Shown piece after piece: positions 31,052 to 42,865 of a stretch of DNA of 64,000 nucleotides. The translations under genes were made by a program, and so were the position numbers. The notes beneath the pieces are model-generated. The model was not told where the DNA came from. It searched no databases and saw nothing but the letters and a program-made list of their open reading frames with translations. Position 1 is the stretch's first letter, and each line of letters begins with the position of its first letter. The DNA comes from Camarhynchus parvulus (taxonomy: Eukaryota > Chordata > Aves > Passeriformes > Thraupidae), in assembly GCF_901933205.1 (NCBI RefSeq), contig NC_044597.1:558001-622000 (forward strand), in the 5' to 3' direction.

Positions 31052-32162
31052 AATTTTTTCCGCTCCAGCAAAAGGAAAGGCAGCCCTGGAGCTCAGGGAA
31101 TGCTTTCACCTCTGGAGAAAGTGAACTGAAATGATTCCAGCTGCCGCAGCCTCCCAGTTCCACTGCTGGATACAGTCTGAAGTCTGGCCTGGAAGGGAGA
31201 TGTCAGTCCAAATTCCAGTGGAATGAGGAGCAGAGATCCTGGGATCCCTCCCCACCCTTGAGCTGCTAGGCTTAGTCTGTGCCTGTGGCTCATCCTCTCA
31301 GTTTGTCTTCCCCAAAACTGAAGTTCCTTTTTCCCTCACCAGTGAAGACCTTTAAAGGGGAAGCAGAATTTCCCATGCAGCCGTTTCCTGATGAAAACAT
31401 TCCCACTGAAATCTGGGACAGCAAAGGTTTCCTGTCTCACCTGGCAGAGGAGGAGGTTCTGAACCCCTCAGACTGAGCCTCTGCACTTTGGTTTTTGCTG
31501 CACTTTTCCCACTGTCAGATATAAAAAATCCCTCACTGTCCACTGAAGTGTCAAATCTCCTTTTCCTGAAAAATCACCCAAAATGACATTTTAAGGCCAT
31601 GGGCTTTGCTGGGAGCCCTGTGAGTTCTCCCTGAGTTTTTTCTCACTGAACTTGGCTCAAGAGAATTTGGCTTCCTCCCACCAGAACCTGGGAAAGCTTT
31701 TATTGTCCCAAAAGGGGAGGTGGCAACAGGAGGAGGCAGGGCAGCACCATCCCCTGTTCCAGGCAGTGCAGTGAGCTCCTGGGGCTATTCCCCACCTGGT
31801 GGGAGGAGAATGCCCCAGCTCCAGGTCACTGAGCTGGGCAGAGCCCCTGGGGATAAATGGATGAGAAGAGGATCAACGCTAAAAGCCCTGACAGTACTTC
31901 TGTCTCCTGACAGTGATTATTGCAAACCTCTCCAGCCAGGGTTTGCTGTGAAGGTGGAATTGTGCAGCGAGGTTCTTTGGGGTTGTTGTTAACAGTTAAA
32001 GTATCCCCTGTGCCCTGTCTGCCTTTTTGCCATCAGCAGGAGGCTGAGCTCTCCTGGATCAGCTGAATTTCCCCTTCTTTTAGGGAAGGAATAAATTCCC
32101 TGTGTGCCAGATCTGCAGGACAGGGGCCTGATTGGAAGGGGAAACAGGAAACAAAAGATGTT
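31052..32162. other. Anonymous intergenic DNA
   Basis: No gene or repeat family is recognised. Confidence 0.4.
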
Positions 32163-32545
32163 ATGGAATCCCAGACTGGGTTGGGTTGGAAGGGACCTTA
32201 AACCCACCCAGTGCCACCCCTGCCGTGGCAGGGACACCTCCCACTGTCCCAGGCTGCTCCAAGCCCCGTCCAACCTGGCCTTGGGCACTGCCAGGGATCC
32301 AGGGGCAGCCCCAGCTGCTCTGGGCACCCTGTGCCAGGGCCTGCCCACCCTCACAGGGAACAATTCCCATTCCCAACATCCCATCCATCCCTGCCCTCTG
32401 GCAGTGGGAGCCATTCCCTGTGCCCTGTCCCTCCATCCCTTGTCCCCAGTCCCTCTCCAGCTCTTCTGGAGCCCTTCAGGCCCTGGCAGGGGCTCTGAGC
32501 TCTCCCTGGAGCTTCTCTCCAGGTGAGCACCCCCAGCTCTCCTGG
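32163..32545 (-). mobile_element. CR1 LINE 3' end, long well-preserved copy
   Basis: GGAATCCCAGACTGGGTTGG and GGAAGGGACCTTAAACC start the minus-strand tail. CAGTGCCACCCCTGCC, CAGGCTGCTCCAAGCCC, CTTGGGCACTGCCAGGGATC, CACCCTGTGCCAGGGCC and CAGTGGGAGCCATTCCCTG follow, to about 32545. Frames open through it are shared with other CR1 tails and are not genes. Confidence 0.95.
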
Positions 32546-33038
32546 GCTCCCAGGTCTGATGTCAGCTTTTGGCTCCGTGTCCTGTTCCTGTTGCCAGGGG
32601 ATATTGAGCAGAAATTGGAAATATCCAGAGGTTGCCAGGGTGGGTGGGTTTTCCCTCAGGATCCCTGGGAATGTGCCCAGGGCTGCACGGAGGGAGCTGC
32701 AGCTGGAGAAGTGCTGGGGAATGTCCCAGGCAGGAGTGGCTGCTGTTCCCTCAGCTGCTCCTCGGGAGAGGCTCTGTCTCCCTGGCAATGCTCTTTGGGA
32801 GGGAAAAGCCTGGGAACAAAGCAGTTCAGAGCAGGGCGGGATGGCAGAGCTCACCAGGGCACCAGGACAGCAGCAGGGTCACCCTGAGCCTCCCCTGCCC
32901 TGCCCTGCTCCTGTGGAAAGCAGTGAGCAAGAAATCCCGACCTGGACATCCTGAGTGTCCCTGAGAGCTGTGGGAAAGGCAGACCCAGGGTGGGAGGTGT
33001 CAATGCATGGGAAATGGGAGCCAGGGGGAGCAGGGATG
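32546..33038. other. Anonymous sequence
   Basis: Nothing is recognised. Confidence 0.35.
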
Positions 33039-33712
33039 TGTTGGGAAGGATGAAAGTTTGACAAGAAAGTCTCACAGGTATCTGTGCTTGGCAGAAAGAT
33101 TTTTGAATGTAGAATCTGAAGAAGGAATAGAGATGGAGGCGAGTTTTGATAGAGAAGAAAAGAATTTCTGAGCCAGTCTTACTGGATAACCAAGGAGGCA
33201 AAGGGTCTGTTAGTTAGAAGGGGTTTTTATGGCTTACAGCAAAGATAAACCCACCTCAAACTAGAAGATGTTTTTTCCAAGCAGGAAGGTAGCACAGGCA
33301 AACAAGTCAGCAAATGTGGCAAGCAGAAAAAAGGTCTCAGAATTTTCCACTGCAAGAAAACTGAAAACAACTTCTAGCTTAAACTGTAATGTACTAACTT
33401 GTAGTGATTGGAGAACAGTAACATGAATATGGTAATTACAGTAGTTATGATAGGCTATAGATAAAAGTTAAGGTATAGATTGGCTCTACTGTATGAAGAT
33501 GCTCAGCAAAGAAAAGTAAATAATGCATTTGTAACCTAAACTCAGGGTCTCCAGCCTGCCTGCAGCTGGAGCTGACAGCTGTGGGCACAGCTCTGTCACC
33601 CATGACCCTGGGCTGCTGGAACACCTTGGATACAATAAACTGCATTTTGGTACAATAAACTGCATTTTGGAGAGCCGCCTGGAGTCCTGCATCTCTCATT
33701 ATGGCTCTTACA
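33039..33712 (+). mobile_element. Solo LTR, family H
   Basis: The element starts TGTTGGGAAGGATG and ends GGCTCTTACA. Near-matching six-mers flank it (GGGATG at 33033, GGGAGG at 33713). The first 420 bp are nearly identical to 39941-40360. A 20-bp unit with the poly(A) signal (TACAATAAACTGCATTTTGG) is duplicated at 33631-33650 and 33651-33670. Confidence 0.88.
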
Positions 33713-33915
33713 GGGAGGGGCATTCCCAGGAGGGGAAGGTTCCCTGCCCCTGGCAGGGGGTAGGAATGAGATGGTCCTGAAGGTCCCTGAAGGTCTCTGA
33801 AGGTGCTGTTCCATGGATCTGTGACTCCATCCTGAGCTCCCACTGCTCCACAGCACTGCCCAGGCCACCCCTGTGCCACATCCACAGGGCTTTAAATCCC
33901 TGCAGGGATGGGCAC

Positions 33916-34287
33916 TGTGGTGGTGTTCACAGAGGTCCCAGGATGAGGGAAGAGATGAGGATCTGACTCCATGTTTCACAAGGCTGACTTATTATTTTAT
34001 GATCTATATTATATTAAAACTATACTAAAAGAATAGAAGAAAGGATTTCATCAGAAGGCTGGCTAAGAATAGAAAAAGAAAGAATGACAACAAAAGCTTG
34101 TGGCTCAGACAGAGCTGACTGTGATTGGTCTTTAATTAGAAACAACCGCATGAGACCAATCACAGATGCACCTGTTGCATTCCACAGCAGCAGATAATCA
34201 TTGTTTGCATTTTGTTCCTGAGGCCTCTCAGCTTCTCAGGAGGAAAAATCCTAAGGAAAGGATTTTTCATAAAAGATGTCTGTGACA
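33916..34287 (-). mobile_element. Solo LTR, family B, with exact 6-bp TSD
   Basis: GGGCAC at 33910-33915 and 34288-34293 is an exact target-site duplication. The minus-strand LTR starts TGTCACAGACATCTTTTATG and has GGATTTTTCCTCCTGAGAAG, AACAATGATTATCTGCTGC, inverted CCAAT boxes around CTAATTAA, a TAGTATAGTTTTAATATAA stretch and a TAATAAGTCAGCC poly(A) region. Confidence 0.95.
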
Positions 34288-34454
34288 GGGCACTCCAAAG
34301 ATCCCTGGGCAGTGCCAAGGCCTGACCCCCTTTCCATGGGGAAATTCCTGCTGTGCCCACCCTGAGTTGCCCTGGCCCAGCCTGAGGCCGTTCCCTCTGC
34401 TCCTGTCCCTGTTCCCTGGAGCACAGCCCGACCCCCCGGCTGTCCCCTCCTGGC

Positions 34455-34668
34455 AGGAGCTGTGAGAGCCACAAGGGCCCCCTGAGCCTCCTTTGCTCCA
34501 GGCTGAGCCCCTTCCCAGCTCCCTCAGCCCCTCCTGGGGCTCCAGACCCTTCCCAGCTCCGTTCCCTGCCCTGGACACGCTCCAGCCCCTCCAGGTCTTG
34601 TTTGCCCTGAGGGGCTCAAATGGAGCCCAGGATCTGAGGTGGGGCCTCACCCCACTCATTGAACTTTG
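34455..34668 (-). mobile_element. CR1 LINE internal fragment
   Basis: CCTGAGCCTCCTTTGCTCCA, GGCTGAGCCCCTTCCCAGC, CTCCTGGGGCTCCAGACCC, CTGGACACGCTCCAGCCCC and GAGGTGGGGCCTCACCCCA are the CR1 segment upstream of the 3' tail, on the minus strand. Confidence 0.85.
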
Positions 34669-35767
34669 CCTCTTTGCCTTCCTCAGCAGCATGGAAATTC
34701 CTGAGAAACCTCTTCCTGCAGAGCTACAGAGCTGGAAATGAAAGATTTGGTCCTGCTGGTCAGGAATCCTGGAGCCCCTGTTCCCCTGGGATTCCCTTGG
34801 AATGATCCTGGGTCTTTGGTTTTGGTGCTTTGCTTTGCCCTAACCCAAATTCAGATGGAATTTGGGCTGTCTGGAATGGCCTTTTCACCCTGAAAGAATC
34901 TTTAAATACTTTTCCTGTTTAGAATTCAAAGAAAGACTTCAAAAATCTCAATTTTTTTGTCACTGAGGAAGGAAAACTTGAACAAGTCAAAACATTGGGT
35001 CTTCAACCTGTTTATTTCCATTTGACCTTTAAAACCCATTTGTGGTGTAAACTCAGTGACATCCCTGAGCTCCGAGCTATTCCAAACAAAAACCATTTTG
35101 TTGGAAATGACAAAATGGGCTTTCAGCAATTTCTCAACCTTTTTCTTCCTCCAGCAGGAGATTCATCAAATGGATCCTCTCCCTGGGGTATTTTTGGCTA
35201 AAACAAATTGACATTGCCTGGAAAGGGGAGATTTTGTCAGTGGGAAACCAGCACCAGGAGTTTTAGGAGTGACCCCGCTGGGCAGGAGAATGGAAAGGGC
35301 AGGGATGGAGGGGTTGGGAGTGCTGTGGGATGCCAATTGGAGTTTATCCCTCCTCAGCAGGTCCCTGATGGCCCCACGCCCTCCCTGGCTGCTGGGGGGT
35401 CCCCCCAGTGCCCCCTGTGCTGGAACAAAGCCCTGCTGCCACGTTTCCTGCTCAGTCCTGGCACTGCAGCTCCAGCATCAATCAGGAAGTTTTTATAAAA
35501 CATGAGTGGAATCCTAATTCCCACCCTGGACTGATTCCAGTCTCTGCTGGTTCTCTCCCACTTTTGCCTGGGAGCTGCTGGTTCTGCTTTGGGGTTTTTG
35601 GGGCTCTTAGCCTGGGCAGATTGGCTGGGGAGGGTCCCAGGGACCCTGTCCTGATTTGGGGGTTACTCACAGAAAAGCAGCATCAGAGCTGCCATTCCCA
35701 TACCCACATCTGAGGCTGAAAATGCCATGAATTTTCATGGAAATTTCATGGAAATTCCATGAATTGT
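34669..35767. other. Anonymous intergenic DNA
   Basis: No gene is recognised. A small self-complementary cluster of TTTCATGGAAA words lies at 35727-35765. Confidence 0.4.
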
Positions 35768-35873
35768 CATGGGATTATTCTGGGCTGGGTTGGGTGGGAA
35801 GGGCCCCTAAGGACCCTCTCATCCCCACTCCTCACCAGGGGCAGGGCACCTCCCACCAGACCAGGCTGTCACT
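35768..35873 (-). mobile_element. CR1 LINE 3' fragment
   Basis: GGGCTGGGTTGGGTGGGAAG, CTCACCAGGGGCAGGGCACC and TCCCACCAGACCAGGCTGTC form a short diverged minus-strand CR1 tail. Confidence 0.75.
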
Positions 35874-36149
35874 CTCTACATTTGGGGGGATTCCTCTTTT
35901 GTCTGAAGCTGCTCTTGCTGACCCCATGTTTGGGTGTCTCTGCTCTGTCCTTGTCTCTTCCCAGCTCCCTTTTCCCTGGCTGGTTCCAGACTCCACGTGT
36001 GTGCCTGGATTTTGGCACTGCAGGGAATTTTCTGATATTTTCCTGTGTTTAATTCACCACCCCTGTTCCTGGCGCGCTCCCAAACCGTTTGCAGGAGCTG
36101 CTGCTCTGGGAATTGAGGCAGAGAGTGGGGGCTGGTGCAGGGAGAGGAG

Positions 36150-36834
36150 GAGAGCTGCTCATTCCCTGGGGAAATGTGGGACCCAACCCTCCCTTCCCCA
36201 GCAGGAATTCTGCTTCCAAGGGCTGGGACATCCCTGGTGCAACACAGACCCAACTTTGCCTTTCCCAGCAGGAATCCTGTCACAGACATCTTTTATGAAA
36301 AATCCTTTCCTTAGGATTTTTCCTCCTGAGAAGCTGAGAGGCCTCAGGAACAAAATGTAAACATTGATTACCTGCTGCTGTGGAATGCAACAGGTTCATC
36401 TGTGATTGGTCTCAGTGGTTGTTTCTAATTAATGGCCAATCACAGTCCAGCTGGCTCAGACAGAGAGTCCCAGCCACAAGCCTTTGTAATAATTCCTTCT
36501 TATTCTATTCTTAGCCAGCCTTCTGATGAAATCCTTTCTTCTATTCTTTCAGCATAGTTTTAATATAATATATAAAATAAAATAATAAATCAGCCTTCTG
36601 AAACATGGAGTCAGATCCTCGTCTCTTCCCTCATCCTAAGACCCCTGTGAGCACCATCACAGAATCCTGCTTCCAAAGGCTGGGACATCCCTGCTTCAGC
36701 ACAGCACACCAGGATGGGCACAGTGAGGAAGGGGCAGGGAGAGCAGCAGAGCAGCTCATTCCCTGGGGAAATGTGGGTCCCAAGCTATCCTTCCCCAGCA
36801 GGAATTCTGCTCCCAAGGGCTGGGACATCCCTGA
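36150..36834. repeat. Degenerate tandem repeat interrupted by a B LTR
   Basis: The block CTCATTCCCTGGGGAAATGTG, then CCCAGCAGGAATTCTGC and AAGGGCTGGGACATCCCTG, recurs at about 36156-36237 and 36752-36833. Partial units starting GCAGGAATCC (36268) and CTTCCAAAGGCTGGGACATC (about 36670) sit directly either side of the LTR. The LTR therefore landed inside one unit of a pre-existing tandem array. Confidence 0.85.
36278..36661 (+). mobile_element. Solo LTR, family B, with exact 6-bp TSD
   Basis: The element starts TGTCACAGACATCTTTTATG and ends GAGCACCATCACA. GAATCC at 36272-36277 and 36662-36667 is an exact TSD. It carries the inverted CCAAT pair and AATAATAAATCAGCC poly(A) region. Length is 384 bp. 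Confidence 0.96.
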
Positions 36835-38980
36835 GTGGGCACAGTGGGGAAGGGACAGGCAGGGATTTGTTTGTGATGAGGGAGCTCCTGGTCCAGCCCT
36901 GGAAATCCCAAATTCCAGCTTGACAAATGTGTCCAGAGCCCTTCCAGGCCTTTGCTTCATTGTTGCTTTCATTTATTTGTGAAAAACCATGGGGATCTGC
37001 CATTCCCCTCCTGCTTTATTCCAGACACTTGTTGGTTCCCAGCCCATCCACCTGGATTTGCACCCTAAACACACCCAGGTGGAGAAACACCCAGGAATAA
37101 ACGGCCTTGGGGCAGGATTTGGGGGCAGACTGAGAACCAGGGGGGTCTCCCAGCCCTTTATCTCCCTTTCCTTTGCATGCTCAGGTCCAGCAGCTCCAGA
37201 CTGTGCAGAGGCAGAGGGGCAGGGATTTATTTACTCTGGAATTGGCCCAGCTGGGGCAGAGGAAGGCCCAGCTCAGAGCAGTGCCCTGGCAGGTTTAGGA
37301 TGTGCAGCACTGGGTAATTTGGCGTGAGGATGCTCAGCCTTCATCACACAGACCCTGCCTGTGCCACACAGCCCCCCTGAGCAGCAGAACATCCCCCAGG
37401 AGCCTCTGGCCACCCTCTCCCTGCCTCTCCCCAGGGCTCAGGTGGGTTTTTCTCCCTCCCTGGGAGCACAACACTGACAACCAACATCCCTCCTCCAGGG
37501 AGGAGCCCTGTTCTGGGCTGGGATGGATGTGTTGGGTCTGTGGAAAGGTCTGAGGGGAGCTGGAGCACAGGAGCCTCAGGAATACCTGAGACCAGCCTGG
37601 TGGGGAGGCTTCTGATGCTCAGGAGAGGATGCTGTGCTGCCCCTGCCAAGGAGCCTGTCCCTGCCCCCAGGACTGACCCCCCCTGTCCCAGCTGTCCCCA
37701 GGGTCCCTGGTGACCCTGCAACAGCCAGAGGGAGGGGGCAGTGGTGCCAGCAGAGCCTCCTGCCCCTGCCCCTGCCCCTGCCCCTGCTCCTGCCCCTGCT
37801 CCTGCCCCTGCCCCTGCCCCTGCTCCTGGTGAGGGACTGAGGTTCTGCAGCTCCTGCCAGCCAGGATGGGCTTCCCAAGGGAAATGGGCTTTGCTGTGCT
37901 TTCAGAGGCTGTTCCGGCCTCAGGCACGAGCAGGGGGCCTGCCGAGGGCTGACAGCCCTGCTGGGGAGCGGGAGCAGAGGGAGCAGCCACAGGAACTGAG
38001 GGAAAGGGGGGGAAAGCCTGGAGAGCCCTCAGAGGTGTGAGAGGTGGAGCAAAGGCACATCCAGGAGAACAAACCCGAGTCTGTCTGTGCAGACACAGCT
38101 CTGGGGCTGGAAGGACCTGGGGAAGGATGTCCTGGGGGTGTGGGGGAACCATGGGCTCCAGGAGGCTGATCCCGAGCCCACAGAGCTGCTCAGGGCACAG
38201 GAGCTGGTTCTCAACACATCCCATGAGCCAGGCTCTGTCCCAGCACACAGAGCTGGCCAGGATCACCAGCTCTGAATCACCCAGAGAGCAAAGCCCAGCT
38301 CCTGCAAGCCCCACAGGGGCTGGAGCTCCATCCCCAGATGCTGAAGGAAGGAACAGGAGCTCTGCAAAGGCCCCACAAAGGGGCAGCACACCCCCTGCCA
38401 GCCCTGCAGGTGTGTTCAGCACTGGCAGAGCTGAAACAGCTCCCGTCCCCTCCCCTTTAGCAGGGCTGGGTGCCAAGCAAAGGCAGGAGCCTGGATTCTG
38501 GCTCTGCAAGCCTCCAGCAGCTCAGCTCCTGCTCAGCCAGGCAGGGAAAGGGAAGGGCAGAGTCCCACTGACAGGCTTTGGTGAGTCCCACACTTCCCCG
38601 AAAGCAGAGCCCAGCTTCAGGAGAACTCTCAGGGAGTTCATTCCCTGCTCTCCGTCTGTCCTTGCCAACAATGACAAGTTTCCCATTCAAGCTGGGGATC
38701 AATGCTGGTGATTTAAGGGAGATGTTGTCACCAGGATCCTTCTGAGGGCTGAAAAATGGCATGGGCAGCGTTCAGAAAAAGGGAGGAGCATCCATCAGGA
38801 GAACTTTGCCTCCTCTTGCTTTCCCTTGGCTTCCAGGAGCTGGGCTGTGCTTGGCAGGGACAGGCTGTGGAGCCAAGGTGACCAAATCTCCCTGTTTGTC
38901 ATCCCCTAGCTCTGCCAGCTCCCTGGGAGAGTCCCAGGGCCAGGTCTGCAGCTCAGCACAGCCTCAGCATCCTGGGCTCC
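36835..38980. other. Anonymous GC-rich intergenic DNA
   Basis: No gene is recognised. Several frames of 100-300 codons are open on both strands (the longest minus-strand one is 37619-38509), but they are low-complexity, overlap each other and pass through the hexanucleotide repeat. Confidence 0.45.
37759..37828. repeat. (CCTGCC)n hexanucleotide repeat
   Basis: About 11 CCTGCC/CCTGCT hexamers occur in a row. In frame they would encode PA or GQ/EQ runs. Confidence 0.94.
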
Positions 38981-39365
38981 TGTGACCGTGTTCAGAGGGG
39001 TCCCAGGATGAGGGAAGAGACGAGGATCTGACTCCATGTTCCAGAAGGCTGATTTATTATTTTATGATATATATTATATTAAAACTATACTAAAAGAATA
39101 GAAGAAGGAATTTCATCAGAAGGCTGGCTAAGAATAGAATAAGAAGGAATGATAACAAAGGGTTGTGGCTTGGACTCTCTGTCCGAGACAGTTGGGCTGT
39201 GATTGGCCATTAATTAGAAACAACCACATGAGACCAATCACAGATGCACCTGCTGCATTCCACAGCAGCAGATAATCAATGTTCACATTTTGTTCCTGAG
39301 GCCTCTCAGCTTCTCAGGAGGAAAAATCCTAAGGAAGGGATTTTCCAGAAAATATGTCTGTGGCA
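38981..39365 (-). mobile_element. Solo LTR, family B
   Basis: Full-length minus-strand copy from TGTGACCGTGTTCAGAG to ATATGTCTGTGGCA. Flanking GGCTCC (38975) and GGTTCC (39366) match at five of six bases, a decayed TSD. Confidence 0.93.
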
Positions 39366-39940
39366 GGTTCCCACCCCAGTTTCCACCCCAGGCACTGCCC
39401 ATCTGTGCAAACCAGGGGAGCTCCATCCCTCTGGCCTTTCCATCCCCTCTGCTCACCCCAGGGGTCACTTGGGGGGCATCATTGGCCTGGCAGGGCCTTT
39501 CCTGGGGCTTTTGCTCCCTGGCATCACCAGATGCAGGGCTTTGTCACCTCCTTGGGCTGTGGGGGTTTGTCACCTCCAGGGGTTTGTCACCTCCTGGGGC
39601 TCCAAGTCTGTCCCAGTTCCATCCTTATCTTCCAGCCCCCAAAATTTCCTTTTTCTTTTTCTTTCCTTTTCCTGGGCTTCTGTTGTGTTTTCCCGCACTC
39701 AGCACAAATCTGCAGCTCCTTCCAGTCCATTTGAAATCCCACTGGTGTTTTGGGGCACATAAATGATCTGCCTTTGGAATTTCCCCTGGCTCTGGAGTGG
39801 AGATGTGCACAAACAGAGTGCCAGGGAAAATCAGGAATGCCACATCTGATTTATCAGAAAGCCTAACACAGCCCCTCCAGGCTGGATTGGGCTGGGAATA
39901 TCCAGCAGCACCAGGGCCAGCAGGAAGAGCTAAAGGGATC
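39366..39940. other. Anonymous sequence with a short GTTTGTCACCTCC repeat
   Basis: Three GGCTTTGTCACCTCC/GGTTTGTCACCTCC units lie at 39538-39597. Nothing else is recognised. Confidence 0.45.
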
Positions 39941-40360
39941 TGTTGGGAAGGATGAAAGTTTGACAAGAAAGTCTCACAGATATGTGTGCTTGGCAGAAAG
40001 ATTTTTGAATGTAGAATCTGAAGGAATAGAGATGGAAGCAAGTTTTGATAGAGAAGAAAAGAATTGCTGAGCCAGTCTTACTGGATAACCAAGGAGGCAA
40101 AGGGTCTGTTAGTTAGAAGGGGTTTTTATGGCTTAGCGCAAAGGATAAACCCACCCCAAACACAAAGGTGTTTTTACCAAGCAGGAAGATAGCACAGGCA
40201 AACAAGTCAGCAAATGTGGCAAGTAGAAAAAAGGTCTCAGAATTTTCCACTGCAAGAAAACTGAAAAACAACTTCTAGCTTAAACTGTAATGTACTGACT
40301 TGTAGTGATTGGAGAACAGTAACATGAATATGGTAATTACAGTAGTTATGATAGGCTATA
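39941..40360 (+). mobile_element. LTR family H, 3'-truncated but flanked by direct repeats
   Basis: The first 420 bp of the H LTR (TGTTGGGAAGGATG to GATAGGCTATA) are nearly identical to 33039-33455. The rest of the LTR, with poly(A) signal and CA end, is absent. GGGATC lies on both sides (39935-39940 and 40361-40366). Confidence 0.92.
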
Positions 40361-40554
40361 GGGATCCTTCACTCCCTCACCCCAAAAAATTTTAATTCTC
40401 TTAAAGCCAGGAGACATCAGTGACTGCCAGGGGGTTTTGTGTTCAGGGGCAGAACAGGGAAAGAAAGGACAGGAGGGTTCTGCATGGCACCTGGGGAGTG
40501 ACTGCTGCCCAAGCTGCATTTCTGACACTGCAGTGCCACAGGGGAGACCCACGA

Positions 40555-40937
40555 GGGTGGGGAAGGGTCTGCAGGGGCCACACGAGGAGCAGCTGAGGGC
40601 ACTTGGTCTGTTCAGCTGGAGCAGAGGAGGCTGAGGGCTGAGCTCAGGGGCTGCAGCTCCTCCCCAAGGGCAGCTCTGATCTCTGCTCTGGGACAGGGCC
40701 AGGACCCAGGGAATGGTGTGAGCTGGGCCAAGGGGATCTGGGATGGAGATCAGGGAAAGGTTCTTCCCCCAGAGGTGCTGACACTGCCCAGGCTCCCCAG
40801 GGAATGGTCCCAGAGCTCCAGGAGGGGTTGGACAGCACTGCCAGGGGTGCACAGGGTGGGAGTGTTGGGGTGCAGGGCCTGGGGTGGGACTGGGTGGTCC
40901 TGGGGTGCCCTTCCAGCCCAGGATATTCCAGGATTCC
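40555..40937 (+). mobile_element. CR1 LINE 3' fragment
   Basis: CTGTTCAGCTGGAGCAGAGG, GAGGCTGAGGGCTGAGCTC, GGGAAAGGTTCTTCCCCCAG, CTGCCCAGGCTCCCCAGGG, CCAGGAGGGGTTGGACAGC and a CCAGCCCAGGATATTCCAGG tail. Confidence 0.92.
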
Positions 40938-42199
40938 CTCAGTCCAAGGAACAAATAAGCACCATTAGTAAGGAATTATTTGCTAAAAGCCTCTCTAAAG
41001 GCCCAGCAGCTCCTCAGCCCCACCTGCAGCGCTGCCAGCCCTGCCTCAGTTTCCCGGTTAATTAAGTGGGAAAGGGAAGATGATGCAGACAGGAGCCAGG
41101 GGGGTCATTAGCAAAGTTCAGCCAGGAGCGAGCTGAACATCGGACCCAGGGCATGAATTATTTATCCACGTTAACATTTCCAGCACAATGAGGAAAATGA
41201 GCTGGAAATAGCTCGGTGGTTCCCGGGCTCTGCCCAGCACCTCCCAGGATCTGATCTTTCCTTCTGGAGCAGAGGATGTTCTGGCTGGGGGATTTTGCAG
41301 GACGTGACCTGTGCCCTGGGAGAGCACTGTGATTGAATCTTGGGATGAGATTTATTGGAGCTGGAAAGAAAACCAATTTGACAACCCTTTGCAGTCCCCT
41401 CCCAAATCACACTGAAATTCTTATAGTGCAGGGAAGGCTGGATGCAAAATGAAATGAGAAAGTGAAAAATTGTTTGGGAGGTGCTCAGGAATGGTTTGAG
41501 CTGCCACACAATCCCCAAGGCAAGTCCAGGTTTGGTCAGATTTACAGGAAAGCTCCAACATGAGAGGATGAAAATAAAATTTCACATCTCCCCTGGCCTC
41601 ATTTCTGCCCCTGCAAATGTAGCAGCCCCCAGCTTTCTGTGTCTGATCCTTCAGTGCAGTCACATCCATATTTCCATGGATTTGGGAATCTGGTGAGCCC
41701 ACACAATGAGAGAGGAAAATAACAGCAGACAAGCCCAGAGCCATGAACACAGGGAGCTCCTGTGCCCAGGTCAAGAGCTCCACTTTAATGGAAATGTTTG
41801 TTCAGCAACGCTGGTTTGGAGCAACAAATGAAGTGATTTTTATTCTCTTTTTTTCCCCCTACAAACGCTTCTTTCCAAGGGAAGAGGTTTAATATGCAGA
41901 GCTAGTTGGAATCTGCTTTGCTGGGCTCATTTGTCATAAATTGGAATCAGTGCAAAAATCTGCACTATCAGTTACAGATCGGGGCCTTTAGAGAGAATAA
42001 TGAGGAGCAAACGCCCAGCTGGGGCTGCAGGGGAGCTGGAACGAGCTGGAGAGGGATGCTCAGAGCAAAGCCCAGTGTGGGTGCCAGGGTGGGCTCGGCA
42101 CAGGGGGTGCCATGCCTGGCCCCTGGGCAGGGTTGGCTCTCGGGTTGCTGTTGTTCATTGCTGCCCTGAGATGTGCAGGATGTCCCTGCTTCGGCCTGC
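40938..42199. other. Anonymous intergenic DNA
   Basis: No gene is recognised. The block 41880-42010 (including CATTTGTCATAAATTGG) looks like unique, possibly constrained noncoding sequence. Confidence 0.38.
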
Positions 42200-42756
42200 A
42201 CAACTGAAGAACGAGTCTGGACTCTTCACTTTTTGGTCTTGAGGTGGTTTCTTAATTCTTATCTATACAATTTTCTTTCTGCCCAGCCGAGGTCTGCTCA
42301 GCAGGGCAGCCACAGGCACTCTGACCGCCCCGAGGCGGTGTTGTCCTTTTACACTACAAACTACATATAACATATTTACACTTAATTCCCAATACCTATC
42401 ACCTGTGTTGGACAGTGCACTTCTACTCTAAACCAATCCCAAAGTGCCAACATCACTGCAGAAAATGGAGAACAAGAAGAAGAAGAAGAAAGGCTGGACA
42501 TGCCCAAGTTCCTCCATCTTGTCCCCATAACCCCCATACCAAAAATCCTAAATTCTACATTTTCACCCTGCGATTATTTTGTTATTACACTATTCAAACC
42601 TGTGTGACTTTCAGGTTCTCATACAAAGCTGGCAACTTGCTCCAGGGGTCAAAATCAAATCCCCAGGTGCTCTGGGCTGAGTGCCAGGGTCTCTGAGCCC
42701 CCTGGCGGGGTCCTCAGCAACTCTGGACACCCAGAGGGATGTGCTGAGTTCTGACA
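42200..42756 (-). mobile_element. LTR, family A
   Basis: Diverged minus-strand copy: TACACTACAAACTACATATAA, CCAATACCTATCACCTGTG, CTACTCTAAACCAATCCC, CTACATTTTCACCCTGCG and GGGTCTCTGAGCCCC align with 12771-13343. It ends TTCTGACA at 42756. The low-coordinate end is approximate. Confidence 0.85.
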
Positions 42757-42865
42757 GTTGGCACCTCCAGGTTCCAGCCAGGAGAGCCCCAGGCTGGAGC
42801 AGAGAGCAGCCAGAGCAGGCCCAGCTCCTGCAGTGCCTCAGGGAGGGTCCCCATGTGGGCCAGGC

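Noticed and set aside
30541..31163. Frames of 170-200 codons on both strands
   Set aside because: Generated by the GGAA array; a 4-bp repeat without stops stays open in all frames.
37619..38509. 296-codon minus-strand frame
   Set aside because: GC-rich chance frame passing through the CCTGCC repeat; no recognisable domain or splice context.
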